Origin: CAZUSC01 sp964622915
Lineage (GTDB): Bacteria; Patescibacteriota; Andersenbacteria; UBA10190
Assembly: GCA_964622915.1 (NCBI GenBank)
Contig: CAZUSC010000038.1
Location: forward strand, 1 to 23,973
DNA length: 23,973 nt
Direction: 5' to 3'
Shown here: piece after piece, positions 5,687 to 12,234 of the stretch
Numbering within the stretch: position 1 is the stretch's first letter
Layout of the letters: every line of letters begins with the position of its first letter
Translations under genes and position numbers: made by a program
Notes under the pieces: generated by a model
Told to the model about the DNA's origin: nothing
The model's database searches: none
What the model saw: the letters and a program-made list of their open reading frames with translations, nothing else

Positions 5687-6469
5687 ATGGATCAATCCGC
5701 ATCTTCCCAAAAACAGCCACGGGATTGGAGCGTTTTCTTCTCGAGCGTCTTCTTTGTGCTGGGTTTTTCGCTAGTATTCTCGCTTGTCGGCGTCCTTTTG
5801 CAGACGGTGCTTTCCAGCGTTTCCTACACGGTTCAAGAATGGCTTGGTCGGATCGGTGGCGTGATCATTATTCTTTTCGGTTTTTTCTTGCTCGGTTTGT
5901 TCACGCCAGCGTTTCTGAAGCGCGACCATAAAATAGTCATTAAACGCCGATTCCGTTCTCATTATCTGACGTCGTTTGTCTTTGGCGCGGCTTTTGCTGT
6001 TGGCTGGACGCCCTGCGTCTCCGCGGCACTTGGCGCGATCTTAGCTCTTGCCACGACCGCGTCATCGAGTGCTTTTCTTCTGCTGGTTGCTTATACGCTA
6101 GGAATCGGCATCCCGTTCCTTTTGGTTGGACTTTTCACGAACCAAGCCCAAGCGCTTATCAATCGCCTTGGCAAGAAGCTCCTCTACTTCCAGTATTTCT
6201 TCGGCATCGTTTTGATCGCGCTTGGCGTCCTAGTTTTTACCGGAACTCTGTCGCGTGTGGCGAATCTGCAGTTTCTAACGGATATTCTGCTTCGTCTGAA
6301 TCTTGTCACATCAATCGGTGGCGGCATCGGCTCGCTGACGATTTTTAACTTTACAGTGTCCTTTCTTGCCGGAGTAGGCTCATTCTTGAGTCCTTGCATT
6401 CTACCGCTCATTCCTGGATTCCTCTCCTATCTCGCTTCCACCGCGGTAAAAAAAGAAACACCTGTGTAA
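5687..6469 (+). CDS. ccdA: CcdA/DsbD-type thiol transporter with permuted helix order
   Basis: CcdA-family proteins carry reducing power across the membrane from cytoplasmic thioredoxin to outside thioredoxin-like proteins through two membrane cysteines. Six helices are seen at about 15-41, 54-73, 93-124, 128-150, 165-187 and 223-250. Both cysteines are there: Cys110 in G-W-T-P-C and Cys237 in F-L-S-P-C-I-L-P-L-I-P-G. In the family as I know it the S-P-C-x-L-P helix is the first; here it is the last, and the protein begins with what is normally helix 2 (F-V-L-G-F-S-L-V-F). Length (260) is close to normal, so this looks like a circular permutation rather than a truncation. A linker of about 35 residues joins old helix 6 to old helix 1. 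It lies between two thioredoxin-fold genes, its expected partners. Confidence 0.85.
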   Translation: MDQSASSQKQPRDWSVFFSSVFFVLGFSLVFSLVGVLLQTVLSSVSYTVQEWLGRIGGVIIILFGFFLLGLFTPAFLKRDHKIVIKRRFRSHYLTSFVFGAAFAVGWTPCVSAALGAILALATTASSSAFLLLVAYTLGIGIPFLLVGLFTNQAQALINRLGKKLLYFQYFFGIVLIALGVLVFTGTLSRVANLQFLTDILLRLNLVTSIGGGIGSLTIFNFTVSFLAGVGSFLSPCILPLIPGFLSYLASTAVKKETPV

Positions 6470-6483
6470 AGCCTACAGACGCT

Positions 6484-7614
6484 ATGAATATCCCCAAAAT
6501 TGCGGTCGTCGTGACACTTACAGCCGCCGTGATCGGCGGCATTTTCTATCTCAATGCGCAAAAAGCTCCGCGCACCGCAACTGGTGAAAAGGTAGAAGTA
6601 AAAACGACGATGGGTAAAGAAGACCTGCCTGCCGGCAGGCAGGTAAAGCAGAAGCTGTACCCGGTGGCAAAAGAGATTACGACACCCGATGGTTTCATCA
6701 ACACAGACGGACAGCCGACTTCCATCGGAGAATTCGTCGGCAAGCAGGTGGTGCTTTTGGATATTTGGACGTATTCCTGTATCAATTGCCAGAGGACTAC
6801 ACCATATTTGAACGCTTGGTATGAAAAATATAAAGACAAGGGGCTTGTCATCATTGGACTGCATACTCCGGAGTTTGAATTTGAAAAGGTTTATCAGAAC
6901 GTTCTTGAGGCGACACAAAGGCTGGGCATCAAATATCCAGTGGTTCTTGATAATGATTACTCAACCTGGAATGCGTACCAAAATCGCTTCTGGCCGAGAA
7001 AGTATTTGATCGATATTGATGGTTATATTGTGTACGACCACATTGGCGAGGGCGGGTATGAGGAGACGGAAAAGAAAATCCAAGAACTTCTACGAGAGCG
7101 CGAAATTGCACTTGGCGTGAATGAGGCAATTAGCCAGGATATTTCTAAGCCCACGGGGACTGTTCAAATTGATTCTTCGAAGCCGCAAAGTCCGGAAATT
7201 TACTTTGGCGCTGCCCGGAATGAACACCTAGCAAATGGGCGGCCCGGCTTAGTCGGCCGGCAGTCATTTACCGCGACAGCTGAACCTGGCATAAATTCAT
7301 TGCAACTCGTCGGGGACTGGAATATCCAACAAGAGTTTGCCACTAGCGCCTCGGCCGGTGCAAAAATTATTTTTCGCTATCACGCCAAAGACGTTTATTT
7401 TGTCGCGGGCGCACAAGACAAGACCATGATTACAATATTGCGCGATGGAAAACCCTTGAGCCAGCGCGGCGACGATGTATCAAGCCAAGGCATTGCGGAG
7501 ATAGGTGTGAACAGATTATACAAACTGGTTGAAGGGAACGAATATGGTGAGCATTTGTTGGAGATACAAATTAATCAACCTGGCTTGCAGGCATTTACTT
7601 TTACTTTCGGTTAA
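6484..7614 (+). CDS. DipZ/TlpA-like thioredoxin with C-terminal carbohydrate-binding-like domain
   Basis: An anchored extracytoplasmic thioredoxin of 376 residues. A signal anchor (about 6-24) leads to a redoxin domain (about 70-225) with active site C-I-N-C (Cys99, Cys102) in W-T-Y-S-C-I-N-C, the form typical of DipZ, and then a beta-rich domain (about 255-376, from P-E-I-Y-F-G-A-A-R) that matches the DipZ C-terminal domain (Thioredoxin_10). Together with the CcdA-like protein 14 bases upstream it equals the domain set of DipZ, here split into two genes. A palindromic insertion at 6623-6644 adds L-P-A-G-R-Q-V at residues 48-54, in the linker before the redoxin domain. The open frame begins further upstream inside the previous gene, but ATG 6484 starts a clean signal anchor and fits operon spacing. 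Confidence 0.9.
   Translation: MNIPKIAVVVTLTAAVIGGIFYLNAQKAPRTATGEKVEVKTTMGKEDLPAGRQVKQKLYPVAKEITTPDGFINTDGQPTSIGEFVGKQVVLLDIWTYSCINCQRTTPYLNAWYEKYKDKGLVIIGLHTPEFEFEKVYQNVLEATQRLGIKYPVVLDNDYSTWNAYQNRFWPRKYLIDIDGYIVYDHIGEGGYEETEKKIQELLREREIALGVNEAISQDISKPTGTVQIDSSKPQSPEIYFGAARNEHLANGRPGLVGRQSFTATAEPGINSLQLVGDWNIQQEFATSASAGAKIIFRYHAKDVYFVAGAQDKTMITILRDGKPLSQRGDDVSSQGIAEIGVNRLYKLVEGNEYGEHLLEIQINQPGLQAFTFTFG
6623..6644. repeat. Palindromic PAGRQ-coding insertion
   Basis: ACCTGCCTGCC (6623-6633) is followed directly by its exact reverse complement (6634-6644), a perfect 22-bp palindrome in frame within the DipZ-like gene. It codes for L-P-A-G-R-Q-V. I know this peptide as a frequent in-frame insertion in candidate-phyla proteins. 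It falls in a linker where it should be harmless. No second full copy is seen in this window. Confidence 0.75.
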
Positions 7615-7628
7615 AATTAGTATCGGGA

Positions 7629-8201
7629 ATGACTGATTCCAACACGGGCTTTCAAAACATTGAACAAACAGAAATAGCTGTTTTGGGCGGTGGCTGTTTT
7701 TGGTGCACGGAAGCAATTTTGCAGCAGCTGACAGGAGTGTTAAAGGTAACTTCCGGCTATGCTGGCGGACATACTGACAACCCGACCTATCGCCAAGTAG
7801 CTACAGGCCGCACAGGGCACGCCGAAGTAGTCAAAATTGAATTTGACCCAGGACAGATCAGCTATCGCGATCTATTAACTGTCTTTTTTGCCTCCCACGA
7901 TCCGACGACCGTCAACCAGCAAGGAACAGATGTGGGCACTCAATACCGATCAATTATTCTGACCACAACAGCCCAACAGGGGAAGGAAGCCATCCAATAT
8001 ATTCAGGAGTTAAACGGCTTAGCTGGCGGTGATCCTGTGATAACAGAGGTCAAAGAGCTCCAGACATTCTATGAAGCCGAGGCTGAGCACAAGAATTTTT
8101 ATGAGCGCAATCTTGAGCAGAGCTACTCTCAAGCGATAATCAGTCCTAAACTGGAAAAAGTTCGCCAGCAATTCGCAAACTTAATAAGTAAAAAACTGTA
8201 A
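7629..8201 (+). CDS. msrA: Peptide-methionine (S)-S-oxide reductase MsrA
   Basis: Reduces the S epimer of methionine sulfoxide in proteins, using thioredoxin as reductant. The 190-residue protein carries the family signature G-G-G-C-F-W-C with catalytic Cys23, the G-Y-A-G-G-H and N-P-T-Y motifs, G-H-A-E-V-V, and the substrate region D-V-G-T-Q-Y-R-S. The C-terminal resolving cysteines of some MsrA types are absent; Cys26 is the only other cysteine. No signal peptide is seen, so as read it is cytoplasmic, unlike the three genes before it. It starts 14 bases after the DipZ-like gene and is followed two bases later by msrB, so the two epimers are dealt with by one transcript. Confidence 0.97.
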   Translation: MTDSNTGFQNIEQTEIAVLGGGCFWCTEAILQQLTGVLKVTSGYAGGHTDNPTYRQVATGRTGHAEVVKIEFDPGQISYRDLLTVFFASHDPTTVNQQGTDVGTQYRSIILTTTAQQGKEAIQYIQELNGLAGGDPVITEVKELQTFYEAEAEHKNFYERNLEQSYSQAIISPKLEKVRQQFANLISKKL

Positions 8202-8203
8202 CT

Positions 8204-8596
8204 GTGACTGAGAAAAAAACGAAAGCGGACGATGAACTGTCGGAAGAGCTTTATCGGGTGGCGAGGCAGAAAGGAACCGAGGCGCCCTTTACGGGCAAGT
8301 ACGTCGATAATCATGCCAAGGGGATGTATGTGTGTGCTATTTGCGGCAACGAGCTATTCTCGTCTGACACTAAATTTGATTCCGGCACCGGCTGGCCCAG
8401 TTTTACCGAGCCGGCTAACTTGGCCAATGTGGAATTAAAAGATGATGGCAGCCTCGGTATGGGCCGAACAGAAGTTGTCTGTAAGAAATGCGGCGCGCAT
8501 TTGGGCCACGTATTTGACGATGGGCCGGCCGAGGCAGGCGGTAAGCGTTATTGTATAAATTCGGTTTGCTTGGATTTAGAGCAAAAGGCAAAGTAG
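8204..8596 (+). CDS. msrB: Peptide-methionine (R)-S-oxide reductase MsrB, GTG start
   Basis: Reduces the R epimer of protein methionine sulfoxide. The 130-residue protein has the structural zinc site (C-A-I-C at 44-47 and C-K-K-C at 93-96), the substrate region F-D-S-G-T-G-W-P-S-F and catalytic Cys117 in R-Y-C-I-N-S. The usual position of a resolving cysteine near G-W-P-S-F is not cysteine, so regeneration is probably direct by thioredoxin; an extra Cys122 lies close to the active site (S-V-C-L) where the family usually has A-S-L. Start is GTG two bases after the msrA stop. No signal peptide is present, so a cytoplasmic place is likely. Confidence 0.97.
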   Translation: MTEKKTKADDELSEELYRVARQKGTEAPFTGKYVDNHAKGMYVCAICGNELFSSDTKFDSGTGWPSFTEPANLANVELKDDGSLGMGRTEVVCKKCGAHLGHVFDDGPAEAGGKRYCINSVCLDLEQKAK

Positions 8597-8602
8597 GAAT
8601 AC

Positions 8603-9106
8603 ATGGCTATAGGTAAAATTATTGCTGGCATTGGCGCAATGGCCCTGGTTGGTCTGGGAATTTGGGCGGCCGCACCGCTTTTTTATGATAAGACTGTGAG
8701 CGAAGAATTACCGTCGGCAACATCACAAGGCAGCACCGATGCCGCTCTGCCAACCGCAGATAATAAGACTACTGCGACTTCCGGCAAAGAGATAACGACG
8801 GGAAGTTTCGAGGGTAGCGACCGGGCGCACCAGGCGTCAGGCACAGTGAGAGTAGTCGAAATCAGCGGTAAAAAGTACATCCGATTTGAAGAAAATTTCA
8901 ATGTTACAAACGGTCCCGACTTGTTTGTGCATTTAGGCAGCAATGGCAAATATGCGCCGGAAGCAAACTTGGGGCGTCTAAAGGGGAATATTGGATCACA
9001 GAATTATGCCATTCCTGAATCCATCAACATTGACGACTACAATGAGGTCTGGATTTGGTGCCGGGCTTTCTCTGTGCCATTCGGTAAAGCTGTTTATAGA
9101 AACTAG
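8603..9106 (+). CDS. Membrane-anchored DM13-domain protein
   Basis: A signal anchor (about 5-25) and a Thr/Ser/Ala-rich linker (about 33-62) lead to a DM13 domain (about 66-167). Motifs seen: T-G-S-F-x-G, H-Q-A-S-G-T-V, N-G-P-D-L-F-V-H-L, L-G-R-L-K-G-N-I-G-S-Q-N-Y, and V-W-I-W-C-R-A-F-S-V-P-F-G with the family's near-invariant cysteine (Cys153). DM13 domains have been proposed to take part in electron transfer or redox signalling through this cysteine, which fits its place as last gene of a thiol and methionine-repair operon, six bases after msrB. Actual substrate or partner is unknown. Confidence 0.85.
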   Translation: MAIGKIIAGIGAMALVGLGIWAAAPLFYDKTVSEELPSATSQGSTDAALPTADNKTTATSGKEITTGSFEGSDRAHQASGTVRVVEISGKKYIRFEENFNVTNGPDLFVHLGSNGKYAPEANLGRLKGNIGSQNYAIPESINIDDYNEVWIWCRAFSVPFGKAVYRN

Positions 9107-9259
9107 TAATAAGTAACCAGTAAGTAGTAATTAGAAATTGGAAAGTAGAAATCAGAAAAAAGAAATTCGTCGTACCTCATTCCTCATTCATTATTCCTTA
9201 TTCGCTTTCCCTGAAAGCTTTAACAGTTTTGCCTTTTGCCCTTTGAGTTTTGGCGTATT
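9107..9259. repeat. Low-complexity AGTAGAAA-type spacer between convergent genes
   Basis: Directly after the DM13 stop comes a tract of degenerate units such as AGTAAGTAGTAATTAGAAA and GGAAAGTAGAAA (about 9107-9165). From about 9175 to 9245 the minus strand shows a similar purine-rich tract (AAGGAATAATGAATGAGG, AAAGGGCAAAAGGC). Each tract thus follows the stop of its own gene in the sense strand. A related tract follows a stop codon at 23258-23282. No gene or hairpin terminator is seen here. Confidence 0.5.
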
Positions 9260-10672
9260 TTACTTCCGGCCGTAATTTTGCGCGGTTTGCTCCACGCGTC
9301 CGTAACAACTGGGTTGGTCTGCGGTTGGTAAAGTGGCGCAGAGGCCCGGGGATATGTTTTGCCAGTTGGGATAATTTTGAAAAACCAGTTCGCCAGCCGC
9401 CGCGCTTATACAGTGGCTGCGGGCAGGGGAGGACAACTGATTACAACGTTCAATAATTATTTGGGAGTTGCCTTGTGATTCATTGGCAATAGCAAAGCCG
9501 ACAGAATCAAGACACGACTGCGCAATTGCACCGCCAACGTTCAAGCAGGCCGCGGCAATATCGGGACTGGTCATAGCCAAGCGCCGCTCCATAACCTGCG
9601 GTTGGTTGCGAGCGCAAGCAGCCTGATAGCGAGCATCGAGTGTCGTACAGGGGTAAAGGGGGTCGCCGCTTTTATAAAAAGAGGGCGGGGCGGAAAAAGA
9701 AAACTCCATGAATACTCCATCGTGGCAGTAAGTAGCACCGCTGGTGAGCTGATCACAGGTAGCCAGAGCTTCCGCTAATTTTTGCGCATCGAAATAAGTT
9801 GCCACACCGTGTCCGATGCCGTGAATACAACTGGCCCACGGTCCGGAATTGGCAGCACCTAGACTCGCACAGGCAGCGGCTACTTTGGCCAGTTGGTCGA
9901 GGCTGTTTACAAAAGCGGCTTCAGTGAAACCGTGGAAACAACCAAAAGCAAAAGTGGGAGCACAGACAGGCAGACCCTTGAGACCTTGCTCTTCATATAA
10001 TAGTCCGCCGACCAAATGAGCCAAATCGTGTGAGCGGCCGCCAAGCGAGGAGCCGGTGTCACTGGTATAAGTTTTTACGACATATTCCCATGCAGTGGCT
10101 GCGCCCCGATCTTTCTGTAGTTGTTGTAGGTAGTTGTATTGCTCCTGTTCAGGTAGAGCCTTAAAATCTGTTGCTCCCAAAACAACAGCACGATTAGGCT
10201 TGAAAAAACTTTTTAGCCAATTTGTAAAGCCAGTCCAGGACTGTTGTAACCCCGTCCGCCAGTTTGGCAGTGCAGCATAGTTGGGCGGCTGTGCCTCACC
10301 AGCTTCGGGCGTAACAGTAATCGTACCGCGCTTGTGCGGGTAAGCATGGTCGTGGTATCTCCATGTCCCGGTCTTGGTGAGTTTGAATAGCCAGAAGTCT
10401 CCCGGCTCAATAACCTGCTTGGGATCAAATTCGGGGTATAGTTCGTGGGTGGGATGTAGGTTACTGGCCGGCCAGCGGGCAACAGTATCTTTGTTCACGA
10501 AGTTTACGGTCGTGTTGGTATCAACTATAACTTCAGGCGGCTCAAACCCTTCTGCCGTCATTGTAATTACTGCGGTCGTCGAATGAGCCCAAACTGCGAT
10601 AGAGGCGAAAAAACTCAAACCAATAATAGCTAGGCTCAATAGTCCTATTCGGATTGTCATATTTATTAGCAT
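9260..10672 (-). CDS. Secreted cupredoxin-like plus His/Cys-rich repeat protein, 470 aa
   Basis: A signal peptide (to about residue 30) is followed by a cupredoxin-fold domain (about 32-122) and, after a linker with Trp-rich helix, a His/Cys-rich domain (about 200-470). In the cupredoxin the usual type 1 copper residues are replaced: the segment Y-H-D-H-A-Y-P-H-K-R-G has Asp for Cys, Tyr for His and Lys for Met. The second domain has exactly 14 cysteines in seven pairs (237/245, 268/282, 306/316, 342/353, 376/387, 410/421, 445/456) and invariant His215, 219, 247, 284, 288, 317 plus Glu323, all matched in the divergent paralogue at 10701. I infer disulfide-stapled helical repeats around a metal site; no known family comes to mind. 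ATG at 10660 would give a more normal signal peptide and is as likely as 10672. Confidence 0.85.
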   Translation of the reverse strand: MLINMTIRIGLLSLAIIGLSFFASIAVWAHSTTAVITMTAEGFEPPEVIVDTNTTVNFVNKDTVARWPASNLHPTHELYPEFDPKQVIEPGDFWLFKLTKTGTWRYHDHAYPHKRGTITVTPEAGEAQPPNYAALPNWRTGLQQSWTGFTNWLKSFFKPNRAVVLGATDFKALPEQEQYNYLQQLQKDRGAATAWEYVVKTYTSDTGSSLGGRSHDLAHLVGGLLYEEQGLKGLPVCAPTFAFGCFHGFTEAAFVNSLDQLAKVAAACASLGAANSGPWASCIHGIGHGVATYFDAQKLAEALATCDQLTSGATYCHDGVFMEFSFSAPPSFYKSGDPLYPCTTLDARYQAACARNQPQVMERRLAMTSPDIAAACLNVGGAIAQSCLDSVGFAIANESQGNSQIIIERCNQLSSPARSHCISAAAGELVFQNYPNWQNISPGLCATLPTADQPSCYGRVEQTAQNYGRK

Positions 10673-10683
10673 AGTATTATATT
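10654..10683 (+). promoter_or_regulatory. Overlapping divergent promoters between the His/Cys paralogues
   Basis: For the plus gene, TTGTCA (10654-10659) and TATATT (10678-10683) are 18 bases apart, and AGGA at 10687-10690 may be the ribosome binding site for ATG 10701. On the minus strand a consensus TATAAT occupies 10681-10676, overlapping the plus -10; its -35 is not evident. With transcription from that box the minus ATG at 10660 is favoured over 10672. Two polymerases could not use both boxes at once. Confidence 0.4.
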
Positions 10684-10700
10684 ATTAGGATTTTCAAAGT

Positions 10701-11855
10701 ATGGAGCCGCTACTCATTAACATCAAAAATTCCTTGGTCAAAGTTGGCATTATTGCTGTTTTATTAGTATTAGCGCTTGTGGCGGCTCAATATGCACCTA
10801 ACCTGTCTTCCCCGGCAAACACTGAAGGGGAAGAAGAGGTTCCTGAAATGGCCGAGATATTAAGCCAGGATCAGACCACACGGATTGCTGCCACGCGCCG
10901 TCTCGCGGAAAGAGTGGGAGTAGAAAAATCGCTGGAGATTCTCGAAAACTCTGACCTGCCGCATACCGGCGAAGGTCACCTGGCAGTGCACCAAGTGGGA
11001 TTCCACGCTTATAAATTATATGGCCGCGAAGCTATTCTGCATTGCAAAGATTATTTTTTGTATGCTTGCTATCACGGAGCAATTATCGAGGCGGCTGGCG
11101 ATCAAGGCCTGACGACTGTGGCCGATATGGCGGATACTTGCAAGGGCACAGCCGGCCGATATTTCCAGTGCGCCCACGCTGTTGGGCACGCGCTGCTGGC
11201 AATGTGGAATTATGATTTGCCGGAGGCGCTGGCAGACTGCGATGAAATATTTACCAAAGAAAAAGAATTCCCCGAAGCATTGTCATCCTGTCACAACGGC
11301 GCTTTCATGGAGAATCTTTTCGGTGTGCATGATTGGGGAACGGGGCAAGCGCCGGTGCGGGATTGGATCAAAGAGGATGATCCTTATTTTCCTTGCAATG
11401 CTTTTGACGCCAAATACCAGAAAGGCTGTTGGTTGAACCAAGCAGCGCGCATTTACACAATGGAAAAAGGGAACATTGCCAAGACGCGCGAAATTTGTGA
11501 AAAAGTGGGCAACGCGCAATATACTGCCTGGTGTATGGATACGCTGGCCAGACAAATTCATCCATTAACGGCCGGCGATGCAGGGAAAGTATATGAACTT
11601 TGCCAACAAGTAGGACCACAGTGGTTTGAAAATTGCGTGACGGTCAATGCCGGTGCATATTATTCGGTTGGCGACGGACAAACAGCCATTGCTGTTTGTC
11701 GCGGTCCGCTATCGCCGGGCGCGAAGGCTGACTGCTATAACAAAGTGATTGGGCAACTATTGCCGGATATTAATGTAGATAAAGCTGCCAAAGAGCAGTT
11801 ATGCCGGCAAATGGATTTCGGTTATGCGGATAGCTGCTTACAGCAATTGTATTAA
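10701..11855 (+). CDS. Membrane-anchored His/Cys-rich repeat protein, 384 aa
   Basis: A signal anchor (about 13-30) is followed by an acidic stretch, a helical segment (50-82) and a His/Cys-rich domain (about 88-384) paralogous to that of the divergent gene. It has exactly 16 cysteines in eight pairs (115/123, 147/157, 180/197, 232/243, 266/278, 301/312, 333/345, 368/379), mostly ten or eleven residues apart. Shared motifs in order: H-x3-H-x-V-G (His93, 97), C-x7-C-[FY]-H-G (His125), C-x-H-x2-G-H (His159, 163), E-A-L-x2-C-D, C-H-[DN]-G-x-F-M-E (His198, Glu204) and P-C-x3-D-A-[RK]-Y-Q-x2-C-x2-N-Q. I infer an outside-facing metal site on a disulfide-stabilised helical repeat scaffold. No cupredoxin domain is present. 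No name can be given. Confidence 0.85.
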   Translation: MEPLLINIKNSLVKVGIIAVLLVLALVAAQYAPNLSSPANTEGEEEVPEMAEILSQDQTTRIAATRRLAERVGVEKSLEILENSDLPHTGEGHLAVHQVGFHAYKLYGREAILHCKDYFLYACYHGAIIEAAGDQGLTTVADMADTCKGTAGRYFQCAHAVGHALLAMWNYDLPEALADCDEIFTKEKEFPEALSSCHNGAFMENLFGVHDWGTGQAPVRDWIKEDDPYFPCNAFDAKYQKGCWLNQAARIYTMEKGNIAKTREICEKVGNAQYTAWCMDTLARQIHPLTAGDAGKVYELCQQVGPQWFENCVTVNAGAYYSVGDGQTAIAVCRGPLSPGAKADCYNKVIGQLLPDINVDKAAKEQLCRQMDFGYADSCLQQLY

Positions 11856-11940
11856 AGCCTGTGGATAACATGCGCTTTACGTAGCGGAATCTCTCTGCGA
11901 AAATGAGGACAGTTTTAGATCTAGCGAAGTTGGTAGCTAA

Positions 11941-12234
11941 TTGTTCAGGATTGTGCAGAATCTTTCTCCTTCAGTATCACCCTCGTCGAACAAAAAACGC
12001 CTCTTAATTATTGGAGGTATTGTGGTTATTGTCTTGATAGTGCTTATCGCAGTGCTGACTTTTTGGTCTAAGCGAGGCGGCCAAGTTACCTCACCACTAA
12101 ATTTGCAATTACCCTTGGGCAGAAATGCCAGCGACATAACTCTTAAAACCGAATACAGCAATCCCTTTGAGCCCGCTGCCCAGTACGTAAATCCTTTTCA
12201 GGAATATAAAAGTCCATTCCAAAGTTTACAGTAA
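11941..12234 (+). CDS. Small single-helix membrane protein with NPF motifs, 97 aa
   Basis: The protein has a basic N-terminus, one membrane helix (about 20-43) and a short outside or inside tail that ends with three repeats, N-P-F, N-P-F and S-P-F, in S-N-P-F-E-P...Y-V-N-P-F-Q-E-Y-K-S-P-F. I recall small proteins with this ending in other candidate-phyla genomes, without function. The start is uncertain: TTG at 11941 or GTG at 11953; neither has a clear ribosome binding site. Its stop TAA overlaps the ATG of the next gene by one base, so it is translationally coupled to the large cysteine/tyrosine-rich surface protein and may help its export or anchoring. That role is inferred only from the overlap. 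Confidence 0.65.
   Translation: MFRIVQNLSPSVSPSSNKKRLLIIGGIVVIVLIVLIAVLTFWSKRGGQVTSPLNLQLPLGRNASDITLKTEYSNPFEPAAQYVNPFQEYKSPFQSLQ

Noticed and set aside
5687..6469. Frameshift or truncation as explanation of the missing first helix of CcdA
   Set aside because: Upstream sequence to the stop of the thioredoxin gene is only nine bases, and the missing helix is found complete at the C-terminus with its cysteine.
6464..6482. TGTAAAGCCTACAGAC at the end of the CcdA-like gene as an operator
   Set aside because: The right half lacks CTTGACA and no -35/-10 pair is formed; it is the stop codon region within an operon.
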